A stretch of 41,246 bases of DNA from JAAZAI01 sp050942875 (GCA_050942875.1 JBMNOD010000026.1:1-41246), one strand, 5' to 3'. Shown: positions 31,855-40,335, counted from the stretch's first letter. Notes: generated from the sequence alone by a model not told the origin. Numbers and translations are program-made.

Positions 31855-32539
31855 GGGTGTGTGTCAGAATCGTAACATGGTTCCTTGAGTTTCCCTGGGA
31901 CATGGAGGTTTTCTTGATGCCAAATTCAAAATCAATGGGCATATTGGACGCGGGAGCGGCAACCTGCCAGCCCTCACATCCCTCTCTGTGTCTCCGTGCC
32001 CGTGTGTTTGGATCAAAAACCTCCACCTGCGCCGCGTCGCCTGCGTCTTTGTGTTTTTCGTGGCCATTCCCCACTCGGCGAAGCCGCCGCGGCCACGCCC
32101 CAATTCCAAGTTTCCTTCATAGCCACAAAAAGGCGCAAAAATTTCCCGTGTGTTTCGCGGTTGAAAAAACCGCCAAGCCCGCCACGTTTCTTTTTCATTT
32201 CATTTTTACCAGAGGCACAGAGGCGTGCAGGGAGGGGCATGGCAATGAAAACACGCTTCTGAAATCAAGAAGGGGCGACGGTGGTGCGGAGTGCGGTTCA
32301 ATTGTAGTGAAAGCAACACATCAAATTCCCTTTTACTAACCCGGCCACAATTCATACTGCAAAACAGGCACGGGTTTCCAACCCGTGACACGGACAGGAA
32401 TGTCCGTGCCCCTTTCCCAACTCCAAATTCCATCTCCCAAAGCCTAAATCCCCGCGCGCAGCGCTATTTGTGGCCGGGTTAGTAATACGCATGACATAGG
32501 CAATGCCGGATTTGTCTGTCACTTTTCCGACACACACCC
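31855..32539. mobile_element. Inverted-repeat element, copy B, with 8-bp target duplication
   Basis: Ends GGGTGTGTGTCAGAA (left) and GGGTGTGTGTCGGAA (right, read inverted). Directly outside lie identical GCCCACAA copies, 31847-31854 and 32540-32547, a perfect 8-bp target duplication. Without the 147-bp insert and its extra TA it is 536 bp, close to copy A at 5332-5842, and the two match in blocks over most of their length. About 130 bp in the left part (31946-32060) differs and replaces the ACAGGATT repeats of copy A. No transposase is encoded. With the hairpin and the promoter at 32567, this accounts for the 887-bp gap 31716-32602. Confidence 0.85.
32336..32482. mobile_element. 147-bp palindromic MITE with TA target duplication, nested in copy B
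   Basis: Perfect 15-bp terminal inverted repeats CTAACCCGGCCACAA at 32336-32350 and, inverted, at 32468-32482, flanked by TA at 32334-32335 and 32483-32484. Removing it and one TA restores a sequence that aligns base for base in length with the uninterrupted copy A near 5785-5803. Inside are two further hairpins: CACGGGTT/AACCCGTG at 32369-32387 and CACGGACA/TGTCCGTG at 32389-32408. TA duplication is the hallmark of Tc1/mariner/IS630 transposases. Confidence 0.85.
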
Positions 32540-32566
32540 GCCCACAAGAAACAGTTGATTTCTGCA

Positions 32567-32595
32567 TTGCCAAAGACCGGGTGTTTTAGGATAAT
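32567..32595 (+). promoter_or_regulatory. Promoter of the Gfo/Idh/MocA gene
   Basis: TTGCCA (32567-32572), 17-bp spacer, GATAAT (32590-32595). The -10 ends 7 bp before ATG 32603, so the mRNA would be leaderless or nearly so. It starts 20 bp beyond the 8-bp target duplication of element copy B. Confidence 0.5.
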
Positions 32596-32602
32596 GTCCG
32601 CC

Positions 32603-33682
32603 ATGAAAAAGAAAACCATTCGCATGGGCGTGATCGGCCTGGGCGGCATTGCCCGGTACGCGCACATTCCCGGCATCCAGCGCAGTCCGGATGCCGAGCT
32701 GGTCGCCGTTTGCGACATCGTGCCGGAAAAGCTCGAGGCCGCGGCGAAAGACCATGGGCTCGATCCCTCCCGTTGCTTTCTTGAATACGAAAGCCTGCTG
32801 GAGTGTCCGGACGTCGACGCCGTGACCATCTGCACCCCCAACGACCTGCACGTGCCCATCGCCCTCGCCGCCGTGGCGCACGGCAAGCCGTTTGCGGTCG
32901 AGAAGCCCCTGTCGGTCGATGCGAAATCGGCCAAGCGCCTCCACGACGCCGTGAAGGCCGCCAACATTCCCAGCATGGTTTGCTTCTCCTACCGCTTCAA
33001 GGCGGCCGCGCGCCATGCCAGGGATCTGATCGCGGCGGGACGGATCGGGACGCTGCGCCATGTGTATGCCTGCTACGTCCAGTCGTGGGGGAATCCGAAG
33101 CGAAACTGTCCGCGCGTGTGGCGTTTCGACGCCAAGGCCTCGGGCAGCGGCGCGCTCGGAGACCTCGGCTCGCACGCGCTGGATCTCGTGAGGTTCATCA
33201 CAGGCCTCGAATACGAATCCCTGGTCGCGCAAAACGGGACGTTCACGCACCAGCGGCGGAGTCCGGATCCCGCCCAGCCGGAGACGCTGCTCCCCGTGGA
33301 CGTGGACGACTATTCGCACTGCCTCGCGCAGATGGAAGGCGGCGTCGGAGCGGTCTTCGCAATCACGAGAAACGCCTTTGGACGCGGCAACTTCCAGCGC
33401 ATGGAGTTCTACGGCGACAACGGCGGCATGATCTACGAACTCGAACACGAGGATTCGCTGAGCGTCTGCTTCAAGCCCGATCAGGAGAAGAACCACCGCT
33501 ACGACCGTGTGACCGTGCCGGCGAAATATCGCTGCGATCAGATGCAGACCTTCTTCAACATCGTCAACGGCCGCCGCCGCGACCCCGGCGCGACGATCGA
33601 AGACGGCTACCGCAACCAGCTCTGCCTCGACGCGATTCTCAAGTCGGCCAAAACAGGCCGCGCACAATCGGTGAAAGACTAG
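32603..33682 (+). CDS. Gfo/Idh/MocA-family NAD(P)-dependent oxidoreductase
   Basis: A 359-residue cytoplasmic sugar or inositol dehydrogenase. The Rossmann N-domain has GVIGLGGIARYAHIPGI (residues 9-25), VAVCDIVPEKL, AVTICTPNDLH near 75 and the EKPLSVD catalytic-lysine motif near 97; the C-domain has GSGALGDLGSHALDLVRFITG with the conserved Asp and His near residue 190. The exact substrate cannot be told. ATG 32603 is chosen by its distance from the promoter; ATG 32594 adds three residues. Its stop lies 3 bp from the stop of the convergent GH39 gene. Confidence 0.88.
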   Translation: MKKKTIRMGVIGLGGIARYAHIPGIQRSPDAELVAVCDIVPEKLEAAAKDHGLDPSRCFLEYESLLECPDVDAVTICTPNDLHVPIALAAVAHGKPFAVEKPLSVDAKSAKRLHDAVKAANIPSMVCFSYRFKAAARHARDLIAAGRIGTLRHVYACYVQSWGNPKRNCPRVWRFDAKASGSGALGDLGSHALDLVRFITGLEYESLVAQNGTFTHQRRSPDPAQPETLLPVDVDDYSHCLAQMEGGVGAVFAITRNAFGRGNFQRMEFYGDNGGMIYELEHEDSLSVCFKPDQEKNHRYDRVTVPAKYRCDQMQTFFNIVNGRRRDPGATIEDGYRNQLCLDAILKSAKTGRAQSVKD

Positions 33683-33685
33683 GCG

Positions 33686-35137
33686 CTACGCTTCGGCGAG
33701 GAGGATGGCATGCGGCGGGAGCGCAGCGGGAAGGGGAACCTCCTCCCACGTGCGCGTGTCGTCGACGATGCGGACGCGTAGGAACGCGGGCGGCTCAGTC
33801 GCGTCCACTTCAGCCGCGTCGGGGGCTTCGATTTTCGAAACACGCGGCGAGGGCGCCGCGTCTACTTCAGCTGCGTCGACGGCGTCCAGCGCGAACGGCA
33901 CCGGCGCGTCGCCGGTGTTGGCGAGCATCACGGCGAGGGAGCCGTCCGGGCCGCGGGCGGCAGCGGCGTGGACGTTGTCGACGCCGTGGCGTGAAGGCGC
34001 GGCGTCCGTCGCCGCAACATCCACCTTCACCGCCGTGCCGCGCTTGCGCAGCTCGTTGAACGCCACGAAGGCGTAGTAGGCCTTGTGCGGTTTCTGCGTG
34101 AGCGGATTGAAGAGCGGCGAGTAGTTGCCGACGCCGCACCGAGCGTCGTAGATGCATGCGAGGGCGCATGGGCCGTGCTGGAGTGCGATGAGTTCGGCGG
34201 CGACGGCCGACGCCTGGAAGGCGCCTCCGAGGTTGGCCAGCTCAACATGCGGCAGCCACTCGTTGAAGATTCGCTCGCACGTGTCGGCGGGGAATCCGTG
34301 GTCGTTCAAAAGTTCGTCGGCGAAACGCACTTGGCGCATCGCCTCCTCCGGGGGCGAATAGGAGTGGAAGGTGAAGAAATCCATCGGCCACCCGTTGTCG
34401 CGCACGGCGGCGAGAAATTCCCTGGCGCAGTCGACGAAATATTCCATTCGCGGCGAGGAGTTGGCCGCCGGGACGCGATCGGAGCCGACGCCCGCGTAAA
34501 AGCCGCAGCTGCCGTAGCCGCCGATCTTCAGGTGCGGGAACTTCGCCTTGAGATGTGGCGCCGCAATGCCGTAGAGCCGGATGTATTCGGAGAACGGGCC
34601 GCCCCATAATGGATTGCATTTTTCATCGGGTTGGTTGTCCGGTTCGTTCCAGATTTCCCAGTAGGCGATTTTGTGATGGGCGCCGTCCGCCCAGCCTTCC
34701 GTGTAGTGTCGGATGACGTGCTCGCAGATGCGCGCCCACTTGGCGAAGTCCGGCGGTGGCAGGGTCCGCATGGGCGGGAAGCCCCGCTCGACGAAGTTCT
34801 CGATGGTGACGCCCAGCCGGAAGAACGGCTCGACGCCGTTTTCCACGAGGGCGTCCATCAGCGAGTCGGTGTAGGCGAATCGATAGCTCGCTGGATCGGT
34901 CTCGTCGGCGTCGAAGTCCGGGAAGAGGTTGGGGATGTCCACGTAGAGCCCGCCGCCGAGCCAGCCGCCCACGTCGTGGAGGCGCGAGTAGGGGATGCCC
35001 GCCTCCTGGAGGTAGTGGAGCATCGACCAGTCGCCAAGGGCGCCGACCATGGGAGGCTGTCCGACGCCGTTGACGGGTTTGACAGGACCACGTCCAGCCG
35101 ACGGGTTGATGCGGATGCGTAGAAGAACTGTGTCCAT
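33686..35137 (-). CDS. GH39-like glycoside hydrolase (beta-xylosidase type)
   Basis: A 483-residue hydrolase without a signal peptide. The TIM barrel shows YSRLHDVGGWLGGGLYVD near residue 50, the acid/base Glu in YWEIWNEPDNQPDE near 160, YDFFTFHSY-type MDFFTFHSYSPPEEA near 245, and the probable nucleophile Glu in ERIFNEWLP near 280, which is the GH39 arrangement. The C-terminal part is a beta-sandwich with Ala/Asp/Val-rich repeats (DAAEVDAAPS, DAAEVDATEP). Substrates of the family include xylosides and iduronides. AGGAG lies 8-9 bp before ATG 35137. Convergent with the oxidoreductase and likely transcribed alone. Confidence 0.8.
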   Translation of the reverse strand: MDTVLLRIRINPSAGRGPVKPVNGVGQPPMVGALGDWSMLHYLQEAGIPYSRLHDVGGWLGGGLYVDIPNLFPDFDADETDPASYRFAYTDSLMDALVENGVEPFFRLGVTIENFVERGFPPMRTLPPPDFAKWARICEHVIRHYTEGWADGAHHKIAYWEIWNEPDNQPDEKCNPLWGGPFSEYIRLYGIAAPHLKAKFPHLKIGGYGSCGFYAGVGSDRVPAANSSPRMEYFVDCAREFLAAVRDNGWPMDFFTFHSYSPPEEAMRQVRFADELLNDHGFPADTCERIFNEWLPHVELANLGGAFQASAVAAELIALQHGPCALACIYDARCGVGNYSPLFNPLTQKPHKAYYAFVAFNELRKRGTAVKVDVAATDAAPSRHGVDNVHAAAARGPDGSLAVMLANTGDAPVPFALDAVDAAEVDAAPSPRVSKIEAPDAAEVDATEPPAFLRVRIVDDTRTWEEVPLPAALPPHAILLAEA

Positions 35138-35237
35138 GGCAAGGGCTCCTTTTCAAAGTTGCAGCCGGAAGCGCTGGGCGAAAGGTGTCAAATCGCTTTC
35201 ACCCCTGTCGAGAATCGCCGATGATGCAGCGATCCGG

Positions 35238-36428
35238 CTAGATCAGTCGACCCATCCGCGGCAAGTCGCCGACGAGTGGCGTGGCGTAGTCGACAAACGC
35301 CTTTGTCACGTCGTTGCCGGCTCTGTTGATGAACGAGGCGGGCATGTGGCGCGTGTTCTTTGCGACGGCACGCAACGGCACGCACGCATAGTCAACGGCG
35401 TACTTTTTGCTGGGGCGGCGGACGATGGCGATGGATGCGGATTGGATCTTGCCGGCGGTTGCGTGCTTCACCGCTGCCGCGCCTGCGGCGCGCGCTTCGC
35501 GCGAGTCGCTCTCCGAGGCCACGGTCGGGAACGAGCGCTGGAGGTAGCCGAATGTATCGGCTCGCACGCGCTTGATGCCGAGGCGCGCCTTGACCTCGCG
35601 CGCGAGCAGGTCGCCGAGCGCGCCGGTGCCGCTGAGCTGCACGTTGCCGTGCGAATCCTTTTCGCCTCCGCTGAGGATCGGCGCGCCCGCCGCGTCGCAA
35701 ATGCCTTCCGAGACGGCCACGACGCAGCGCCCCAGCTTGTCCACGACGCCCTTGACATCCGCGGCAAAGCGCGCCATGTCGAAGGGGCGCTCCGGGAGGT
35801 AGATCAGATGCGGGCCGTCGTCGGGATGCTGGCGGGCCAGCGCCGAGGCGGCGGCGAGGAAGCCGGCGTGGCGGCCCATGACGACGTTGATTTTCACGCC
35901 GCCGAGCGCCAGGTTGTCGAGATTGTCGCCCATGAAGGCGAGCGCCACAAAGCGCGCCGCGCTGCCGAAGCCCGGCGTGTGGTCGTTCTGCCGCAGGTCG
36001 TTGTCGATCGTCTTCGGAATGTGGAAGCAATGCAGATCGACGCCGTTGCGCTTGGCCATGGTGTCCACGATGTGGGTCGTCTCGGCGGAGTCGTTGCCGC
36101 CAATGTAGAAAAAGCAGCCGATGTCGAGCTTGCGCAGCACCTCGAAGATTTTCCGGCAGTCCTCTTCCGTGGGCTTGCGTCGCACGCTGCCGAGCGCCGA
36201 GGAGGGCGTGATGGCGACGGCCTCAAGCTGCCGGACGGGGATCTTGCGCAGATCCACGAGCTGCTCCGAAATGATGCCGTCGATGCCGTGGCGGGCTCCG
36301 TAGATCTTGCCGATCGCGGCGCTTTCGCGCGCCGCCAGCACGGCGCCGACGAGGCTCTGGTTGATGACCATCGTGGGGCCGCCGCTCTGGGCGACGACCA
36401 TGTTCCGTTTCGTTGGCTTCGTCTTCAT
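35238..36428 (-). CDS. pfp: Phosphofructokinase, diphosphate-dependent type
   Basis: A 396-residue enzyme converting fructose 6-phosphate to fructose 1,6-bisphosphate in glycolysis. Two diagnostic positions point to diphosphate instead of ATP as donor: GGNDS (Asp where ATP enzymes have Gly in GGDGS) and PKTIDND (Lys where ATP enzymes have Gly in PGTIDND). PPi enzymes can run in both directions. Also seen: QSGGPTMVINQSL at the start, GRHAGFLAAASALA (MGRxAG block) and the HVQRGG-equivalent region FGYLQRSFP. GGAG lies 7 bp before ATG 36428. DAHP synthase lies 36 bp upstream on the same strand, so the two may be co-transcribed. Confidence 0.9.
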   Translation of the reverse strand: MKTKPTKRNMVVAQSGGPTMVINQSLVGAVLAARESAAIGKIYGARHGIDGIISEQLVDLRKIPVRQLEAVAITPSSALGSVRRKPTEEDCRKIFEVLRKLDIGCFFYIGGNDSAETTHIVDTMAKRNGVDLHCFHIPKTIDNDLRQNDHTPGFGSAARFVALAFMGDNLDNLALGGVKINVVMGRHAGFLAAASALARQHPDDGPHLIYLPERPFDMARFAADVKGVVDKLGRCVVAVSEGICDAAGAPILSGGEKDSHGNVQLSGTGALGDLLAREVKARLGIKRVRADTFGYLQRSFPTVASESDSREARAAGAAAVKHATAGKIQSASIAIVRRPSKKYAVDYACVPLRAVAKNTRHMPASFINRAGNDVTKAFVDYATPLVGDLPRMGRLI

Positions 36429-36464
36429 TCGTTTCTCCGGTCTCGGGTTTTAAACGTTGCTCTT

Positions 36465-37532
36465 TCAATATTGAAGGAGTTCTTTGACTCTGCGGAAGCG
36501 GTCGGCCGCCTCCCGCAGAATTCGTTCCGTCGTCTCCCAGTCGATGCAAGGATCCGTCACGGAGACGCCGTAGTCCATCTTGTCGGGGTCGTGGCTCATC
36601 GGCTGGGAGCCCCATTCGAGATAGCTCTCGAGCATGAAGCCGACGATCGCGTTGTCGCCGCGTTCGATCTGGGCCATCAGGTCCTGCATGATTTCCTCCT
36701 GCCGTCGGGGGTCGTATTCGGAGTTGCCGTGGCTGCAGTCCACGACGATCCGCCCGGCGATGCTGGCCTTGCGCAGCTTTTCCTGGGCGTCGCTGATGCT
36801 CAGGCGTCCGTAGTTCGGGCCGTCGCCGCCTCGCAGGATCAGGTGCGCGTAGGCGTTGCCTTTTGTGCGCATGACGGCCGTCATGCCGTCTTCGGAGACG
36901 CCCAGAAAGGCATGCGCGCGCGAGGCCGTGCGGATCGCCTGGATCGCCGTGTCCACGCCATTGCGGTACGGTGCGTTTTTGAAGCCGACCGGCATCGAGA
37001 GGCCGCTGGCCATTTCGCGATGCGCATTCGATTCCGACGCCCGTTGGCCGATGGCCATCCACGAGAACAGGTCGCCGAGGTACTGCGGCATGATCGGATC
37101 GAGCGCCTCGGTTCCGCAGGGAAGATCCATCCGCACGAGGTGCATGAGGAACTTGCGCGCCATGCGCAGCCCTTCCTCGATGCGGAATCCGCCGTCGAGG
37201 AAGGGATCCGTGATGAGCCCGCTCCAGCGGCCCTGGCCGCGGGGCTTTTCGAAATACACGCGCATGATGACGAAAAGGCTGTCGCTCAGTTCGTGCGCGA
37301 GGTCGGACAGCTTCGAGGCAAACTCCGTCGCGCCGCGGATGTCGTGGATCGAGCAGGGGCCGACCACGGCCAGCAGCCGCACGTCGCGCCCGTCGAGAAT
37401 CGCCTCGATGGTCTCGCGGAAGCGGTTGATGGACGCCTCTTGCGCGGGGTTCAGGGGGAGTTCGCGCCGAAGCTCGCGGGGGGTGATGATTTCTTCGACG
37501 GCGTCGATGTTCTTGTCGGTCAACATGTTCAT
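36465..37532 (-). CDS. aroF/aroG/aroH-type: 3-deoxy-7-phosphoheptulonate synthase, class I
   Basis: Joins phosphoenolpyruvate and erythrose 4-phosphate, the first step to aromatic amino acids. 355 residues, normal for the AroFGH class. Seen: VVGPCSIHD (residues 56-64) with the metal-ligand Cys, MRVYFEKPRGQGRWSGL near 92, PVGFKNAPYRNGVDTA near 180, LRGGDGPNYGR, VDCSHGNSEY with the metal-binding His near 265, and SVTDPCIDWE near 320. Feedback type cannot be told from sequence. The start ATG overlaps the stop of the upstream URO-D-like gene (ATGA), an unexpected partner. Longer readings to 38306 lie inside that gene. Confidence 0.95.
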   Translation of the reverse strand: MNMLTDKNIDAVEEIITPRELRRELPLNPAQEASINRFRETIEAILDGRDVRLLAVVGPCSIHDIRGATEFASKLSDLAHELSDSLFVIMRVYFEKPRGQGRWSGLITDPFLDGGFRIEEGLRMARKFLMHLVRMDLPCGTEALDPIMPQYLGDLFSWMAIGQRASESNAHREMASGLSMPVGFKNAPYRNGVDTAIQAIRTASRAHAFLGVSEDGMTAVMRTKGNAYAHLILRGGDGPNYGRLSISDAQEKLRKASIAGRIVVDCSHGNSEYDPRRQEEIMQDLMAQIERGDNAIVGFMLESYLEWGSQPMSHDPDKMDYGVSVTDPCIDWETTERILREAADRFRRVKELLQY

Positions 37533-38581
37533 GACAGGGCTTCCAATCGCATGGCCTCGAGGTTTTCCCACGGGACTTCGGGCTCGACCATGTGGGTCGG
37601 TCCGATGACGATGCCGCCCTCGGGGCCGCAGATGTCGAGATTGCGCCGCACGGTCGCGCGCACCTCGTCGGGCGTCCCGAACGGCAGCAGGCGCTGCGTG
37701 CCGATCGTCCCCCAATACGAAAGCCGTCCGCGGGTTCGCGCATGCACGTCCGCGAAGTCCATGCACTCCGGCTGGACGGGGTTGAGAATGTCCACGCCGG
37801 CCTCGATCAGATCCTCGAGGAACGGCAGCACGAAGCCGCACGAGTGGTAGAAGATCAGCAGATCGGGCTTGATCTCGCGACCGGCGCCGATCACCGCCGC
37901 GAGGCGCGGCTTGATCCATTGCCGCCAGAGATCCGGGTTCATCATCGGCGTCGACTGCATGCCGATGTCGTCGCCCAGCTCGACGATGTCGCTGCCGGCG
38001 GCGGCAAAACGGCGGATGCGCTCGCACGACAGCGCCGTGACGCGGTCCAGCAGCACGGTTGCGCGCGGATCGTCGTCGAGCATGTCCATCATCAGCCCGG
38101 GCATGGAACGGATGTACCAGGCGGTCTCCCAGACCGTGCAGGCCATCGATCCCTTGACCGCGAGGCCGCGCCCGTGAATCTCGCGCACCCGGGCCTCCAG
38201 CGCCTCCTGGGCGCCCTCCGGAATCGTCGGGAGCGGATAGTCCGCGATTTCCTCGCTGGCGGGATCTCCCGCCAGCGGATGGTGCATCCGAGTCATGTGG
38301 TGGCAATCGGGCTGATGCGAATGGCCGACGCCCCAGGCGTCGAAATCCGTGTCGGGCGGCGGCGTTTCGTTCTTGTAGAGCTGACGCGCATCGTCGAACG
38401 TGGCGCGCAAATTGAGCCAGACGCCCCGAAACGGCACGTTGAAGTATGCCTCCACGTCATCATGGCCGAACCGCTTTCGGAAGGCCTCCCGCTGGGAGGG
38501 GCAAAACGAATTGCAGTCGACCGGAACGGCTTCGAAACCCTGGCGGCGCAGGGAACGCAGCAGATTTTCTCTTGGCGTCAT
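37529..38581 (-). CDS. Uroporphyrinogen decarboxylase-like (URO-D family) protein
   Basis: A 350-residue URO-D superfamily member, different from the one at 6093. Seen: TPRENLLRSLRRQGFEAVPVD (the usual family start), GSDIVELGDDIGMQSTPMMNPDLW near 200, the zinc-ligand-type IFYHSCGFVLPFLEDLIEAGVDILNPVQPE, and GGIVIGPTHMVEPEVPWENLEAM near the end, which is typical of the non-haem group. As for its relatives, a methyl-transfer role is likely but unproven. GGA lies 6 bp before the ATG. It is translationally coupled to DAHP synthase downstream. A 144-bp spacer separates it from the divergent CPBP protease gene. Confidence 0.85.
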   Translation of the reverse strand: MTPRENLLRSLRRQGFEAVPVDCNSFCPSQREAFRKRFGHDDVEAYFNVPFRGVWLNLRATFDDARQLYKNETPPPDTDFDAWGVGHSHQPDCHHMTRMHHPLAGDPASEEIADYPLPTIPEGAQEALEARVREIHGRGLAVKGSMACTVWETAWYIRSMPGLMMDMLDDDPRATVLLDRVTALSCERIRRFAAAGSDIVELGDDIGMQSTPMMNPDLWRQWIKPRLAAVIGAGREIKPDLLIFYHSCGFVLPFLEDLIEAGVDILNPVQPECMDFADVHARTRGRLSYWGTIGTQRLLPFGTPDEVRATVRRNLDICGPEGGIVIGPTHMVEPEVPWENLEAMRLEALS

Positions 38582-38685
38582 GTCGGTTCCTCGATTCGTG
38601 ACCCGCCCGAGGCTACGATGGTTTGTCAGGCGGCTGGATTACATGAGAACCCTAGCACATTGCCGCGTTTCACGCAATTGGAAAC

Positions 38686-38715
38686 TTGAAAGGGGCGGGC
38701 GGTCTGTGCTAACAT
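38686..38715 (+). promoter_or_regulatory. Promoter of the CPBP protease gene
   Basis: TTGAAA (38686-38691), 18-bp spacer, extended -10 TGC-TAACAT (38707-38715). The -10 ends 10 bp before ATG 38726, with no ribosome site between, so a leaderless or very short leader is expected. The spacing matches the promoter at 8069. Confidence 0.55.
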
Positions 38716-38725
38716 TTTCAGCTAC

Positions 38726-39535
38726 ATGGAAGAACAGCAAGCAACACCGTCGGCCGTCGGGGCTCCCGCGCCGAAAAACAGCCCCAAGGCCAAGATGATG
38801 ACCCGTGCGGCCGTCCGCCACGCGGCGCCCTTCTTTTTATGGGTCGGCATCCTTTTGATCGCGCAGATGATGCACCTGACCGAGGGCAGCGCGACCGAGG
38901 AGATCGGCTCCCTGAACCTCTTCACCGATGCGTCGCTCTACGCGCTGCGCACCGTGCTCTGCACGGTCGTCTTCCTGCTCCTGCGGCCTTGGACGTTCTA
39001 CGCCCCGCTGGCGCGGCGCAACATCCTGCCCGCGCTCGGGCTGGGGGCGGCCGTGTGCTTCCTCTGGGTCTTCTTCGAGACGCCGTTCTTCAAGGGGCTG
39101 TTTCCCGATCTTGCGACCGCCTACGAAACGTGGTGCGTCATGCCCGCCGGCGAGCTGCGCGAGCCGCTCGAGGCCACGCCCTACGCCCCCGGTTTCTGCG
39201 GCTGGCCGCTGACGCTCGTGCGCCTCGCCGGCTCCGCCTTCGTCATCGCGGTGATCGAGGAGTTCTTCTGGCGCGGCTATCTGCTGCGCACCTTGCGGAC
39301 GCCGGACTTTCTCGACATCGACATCGGCGAATTCCATCTCCCTTCCTTTTTGATCGTCGCCGCCATCTTTGGCTTCGAACATGCCGAATGGGCCGTCGGC
39401 ATCGTCACCGGCCTCGTCTACGGATGGTTCTACATCCGCACCCGCGACATCTGGGCCGTCGCCCTCGCACATGTCGCCACCAACCTGCTGCTCGGCGTCT
39501 ATGTTCTCGCCACCGGGAGCTGGCAGTTCTGGTAG
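38726..39535 (+). CDS. CPBP (CAAX-type) intramembrane protease
   Basis: A 269-residue inner-membrane glutamic endopeptidase. Several membrane helices; the active-site motifs are EEFFWRGYLLR (EExxxR, near residue 181), FGFEHAEW (FxxxH, near 214) and a final HVATNLLLG (near 250). The layout resembles the CAAX-related proteases that accompany exosortase/PEP-CTERM systems, but no exosortase or PEP-CTERM tail is seen in the window, so that link is speculative. Its substrate is unknown. The next gene starts 45 bp downstream. Confidence 0.85.
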   Translation: MEEQQATPSAVGAPAPKNSPKAKMMTRAAVRHAAPFFLWVGILLIAQMMHLTEGSATEEIGSLNLFTDASLYALRTVLCTVVFLLLRPWTFYAPLARRNILPALGLGAAVCFLWVFFETPFFKGLFPDLATAYETWCVMPAGELREPLEATPYAPGFCGWPLTLVRLAGSAFVIAVIEEFFWRGYLLRTLRTPDFLDIDIGEFHLPSFLIVAAIFGFEHAEWAVGIVTGLVYGWFYIRTRDIWAVALAHVATNLLLGVYVLATGSWQFW

Positions 39536-39580
39536 TTTCAGCCCCCTCCCTTCCATCCACCCCTTCCATCTTGATCCGCC

Positions 39581-40330
39581 ATGCTTAAGACTCTTCACGC
39601 CCGCCTGAAGCAGGGCCACCGCACGGGAACCTTCCCCCGCACGGAACCGAACCTTCCCGACCGCTTCCTGGGCCGCCCCGTCATCGCGTCCGACGCCACG
39701 GCCGACGATGCGGCGGCGGCCGCCGCCGTGTGCCCCGTCGGCGCCGTGCTCGTCCGCGACGGCCAGCCCGCCATCGACACGGGTCGCTGCATTTTCTGCG
39801 CCCGTTGCGCCGAAGCGTGCCCGCGCATCACGTTTTCGAAGCAGCACCGTCTCGCGGCGTTCACGCGCGAGGATCTCGTGGTGCGGCCCGGGCCGCCTGC
39901 GCCGCCCGCCGGCGAATCCGACCCCGAATTCCGCAAGCTCTGCGGCCGTTCGTTCAAGATCCGCCAGGTTTCCGCCGGCGGCTGCGCCGCCTGCGAACTC
40001 GACTTCAACGTCCTCGGCACACTCGCCTGGGACCTGGGCCGCTTCGGCATCCAGGTCGTCGCCTCGCCGCGCCATGCGGACGCCGTGCTCGTCACGGGCC
40101 CCGTGACGGACAACATGCTTCTCGCGCTGCGCAAGACGCACGCCGCGATGCCGCGCCCGTCCTGGGTCGTCGCCTGCGGCGCCTGCGCCATCTCGGGCGG
40201 CGTCTATTCCGAGAGCCCGACGGCGGCCGGCGGCCTCGACGACGTGCTCAAGCCCGATCTTTACATTCCCGGCTGCCCGCCCCATCCTTCGACGATCCTC
40301 GAAGGCCTCCTCCGTATGATGAAAGGATAA
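39581..40330 (+). CDS. Group 4 hydrogenase small-subunit / NuoB-like protein with N-terminal 4Fe-4S domain
   Basis: A 249-residue iron-sulfur protein. Residues 50-85 contain VCPVGAV and a ferredoxin-type CIFCARCAEACP, enough for one 4Fe-4S cluster. From about 125 onward it resembles NuoB/HycG/EchC: VSAGGCAACELDFNVL, VVACGACAISGGVYSESP and DLYIPGCPPHPSTILEGL carry the four Cys of the N2-type cluster. In hydrogenases and complex I this subunit pairs with a large catalytic subunit; none is present here, so the gene is an orphan in this window. It is followed at 5 bp by an esterase. Confidence 0.8.
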   Translation: MLKTLHARLKQGHRTGTFPRTEPNLPDRFLGRPVIASDATADDAAAAAAVCPVGAVLVRDGQPAIDTGRCIFCARCAEACPRITFSKQHRLAAFTREDLVVRPGPPAPPAGESDPEFRKLCGRSFKIRQVSAGGCAACELDFNVLGTLAWDLGRFGIQVVASPRHADAVLVTGPVTDNMLLALRKTHAAMPRPSWVVACGACAISGGVYSESPTAAGGLDDVLKPDLYIPGCPPHPSTILEGLLRMMKG

Positions 40331-40335
40331 CGTCC

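Noticed and set aside
35049..37850. A 933-codon plus-strand frame
   Set aside because: Spans the antisense of the phosphofructokinase and DAHP synthase genes, both well supported on the minus strand.
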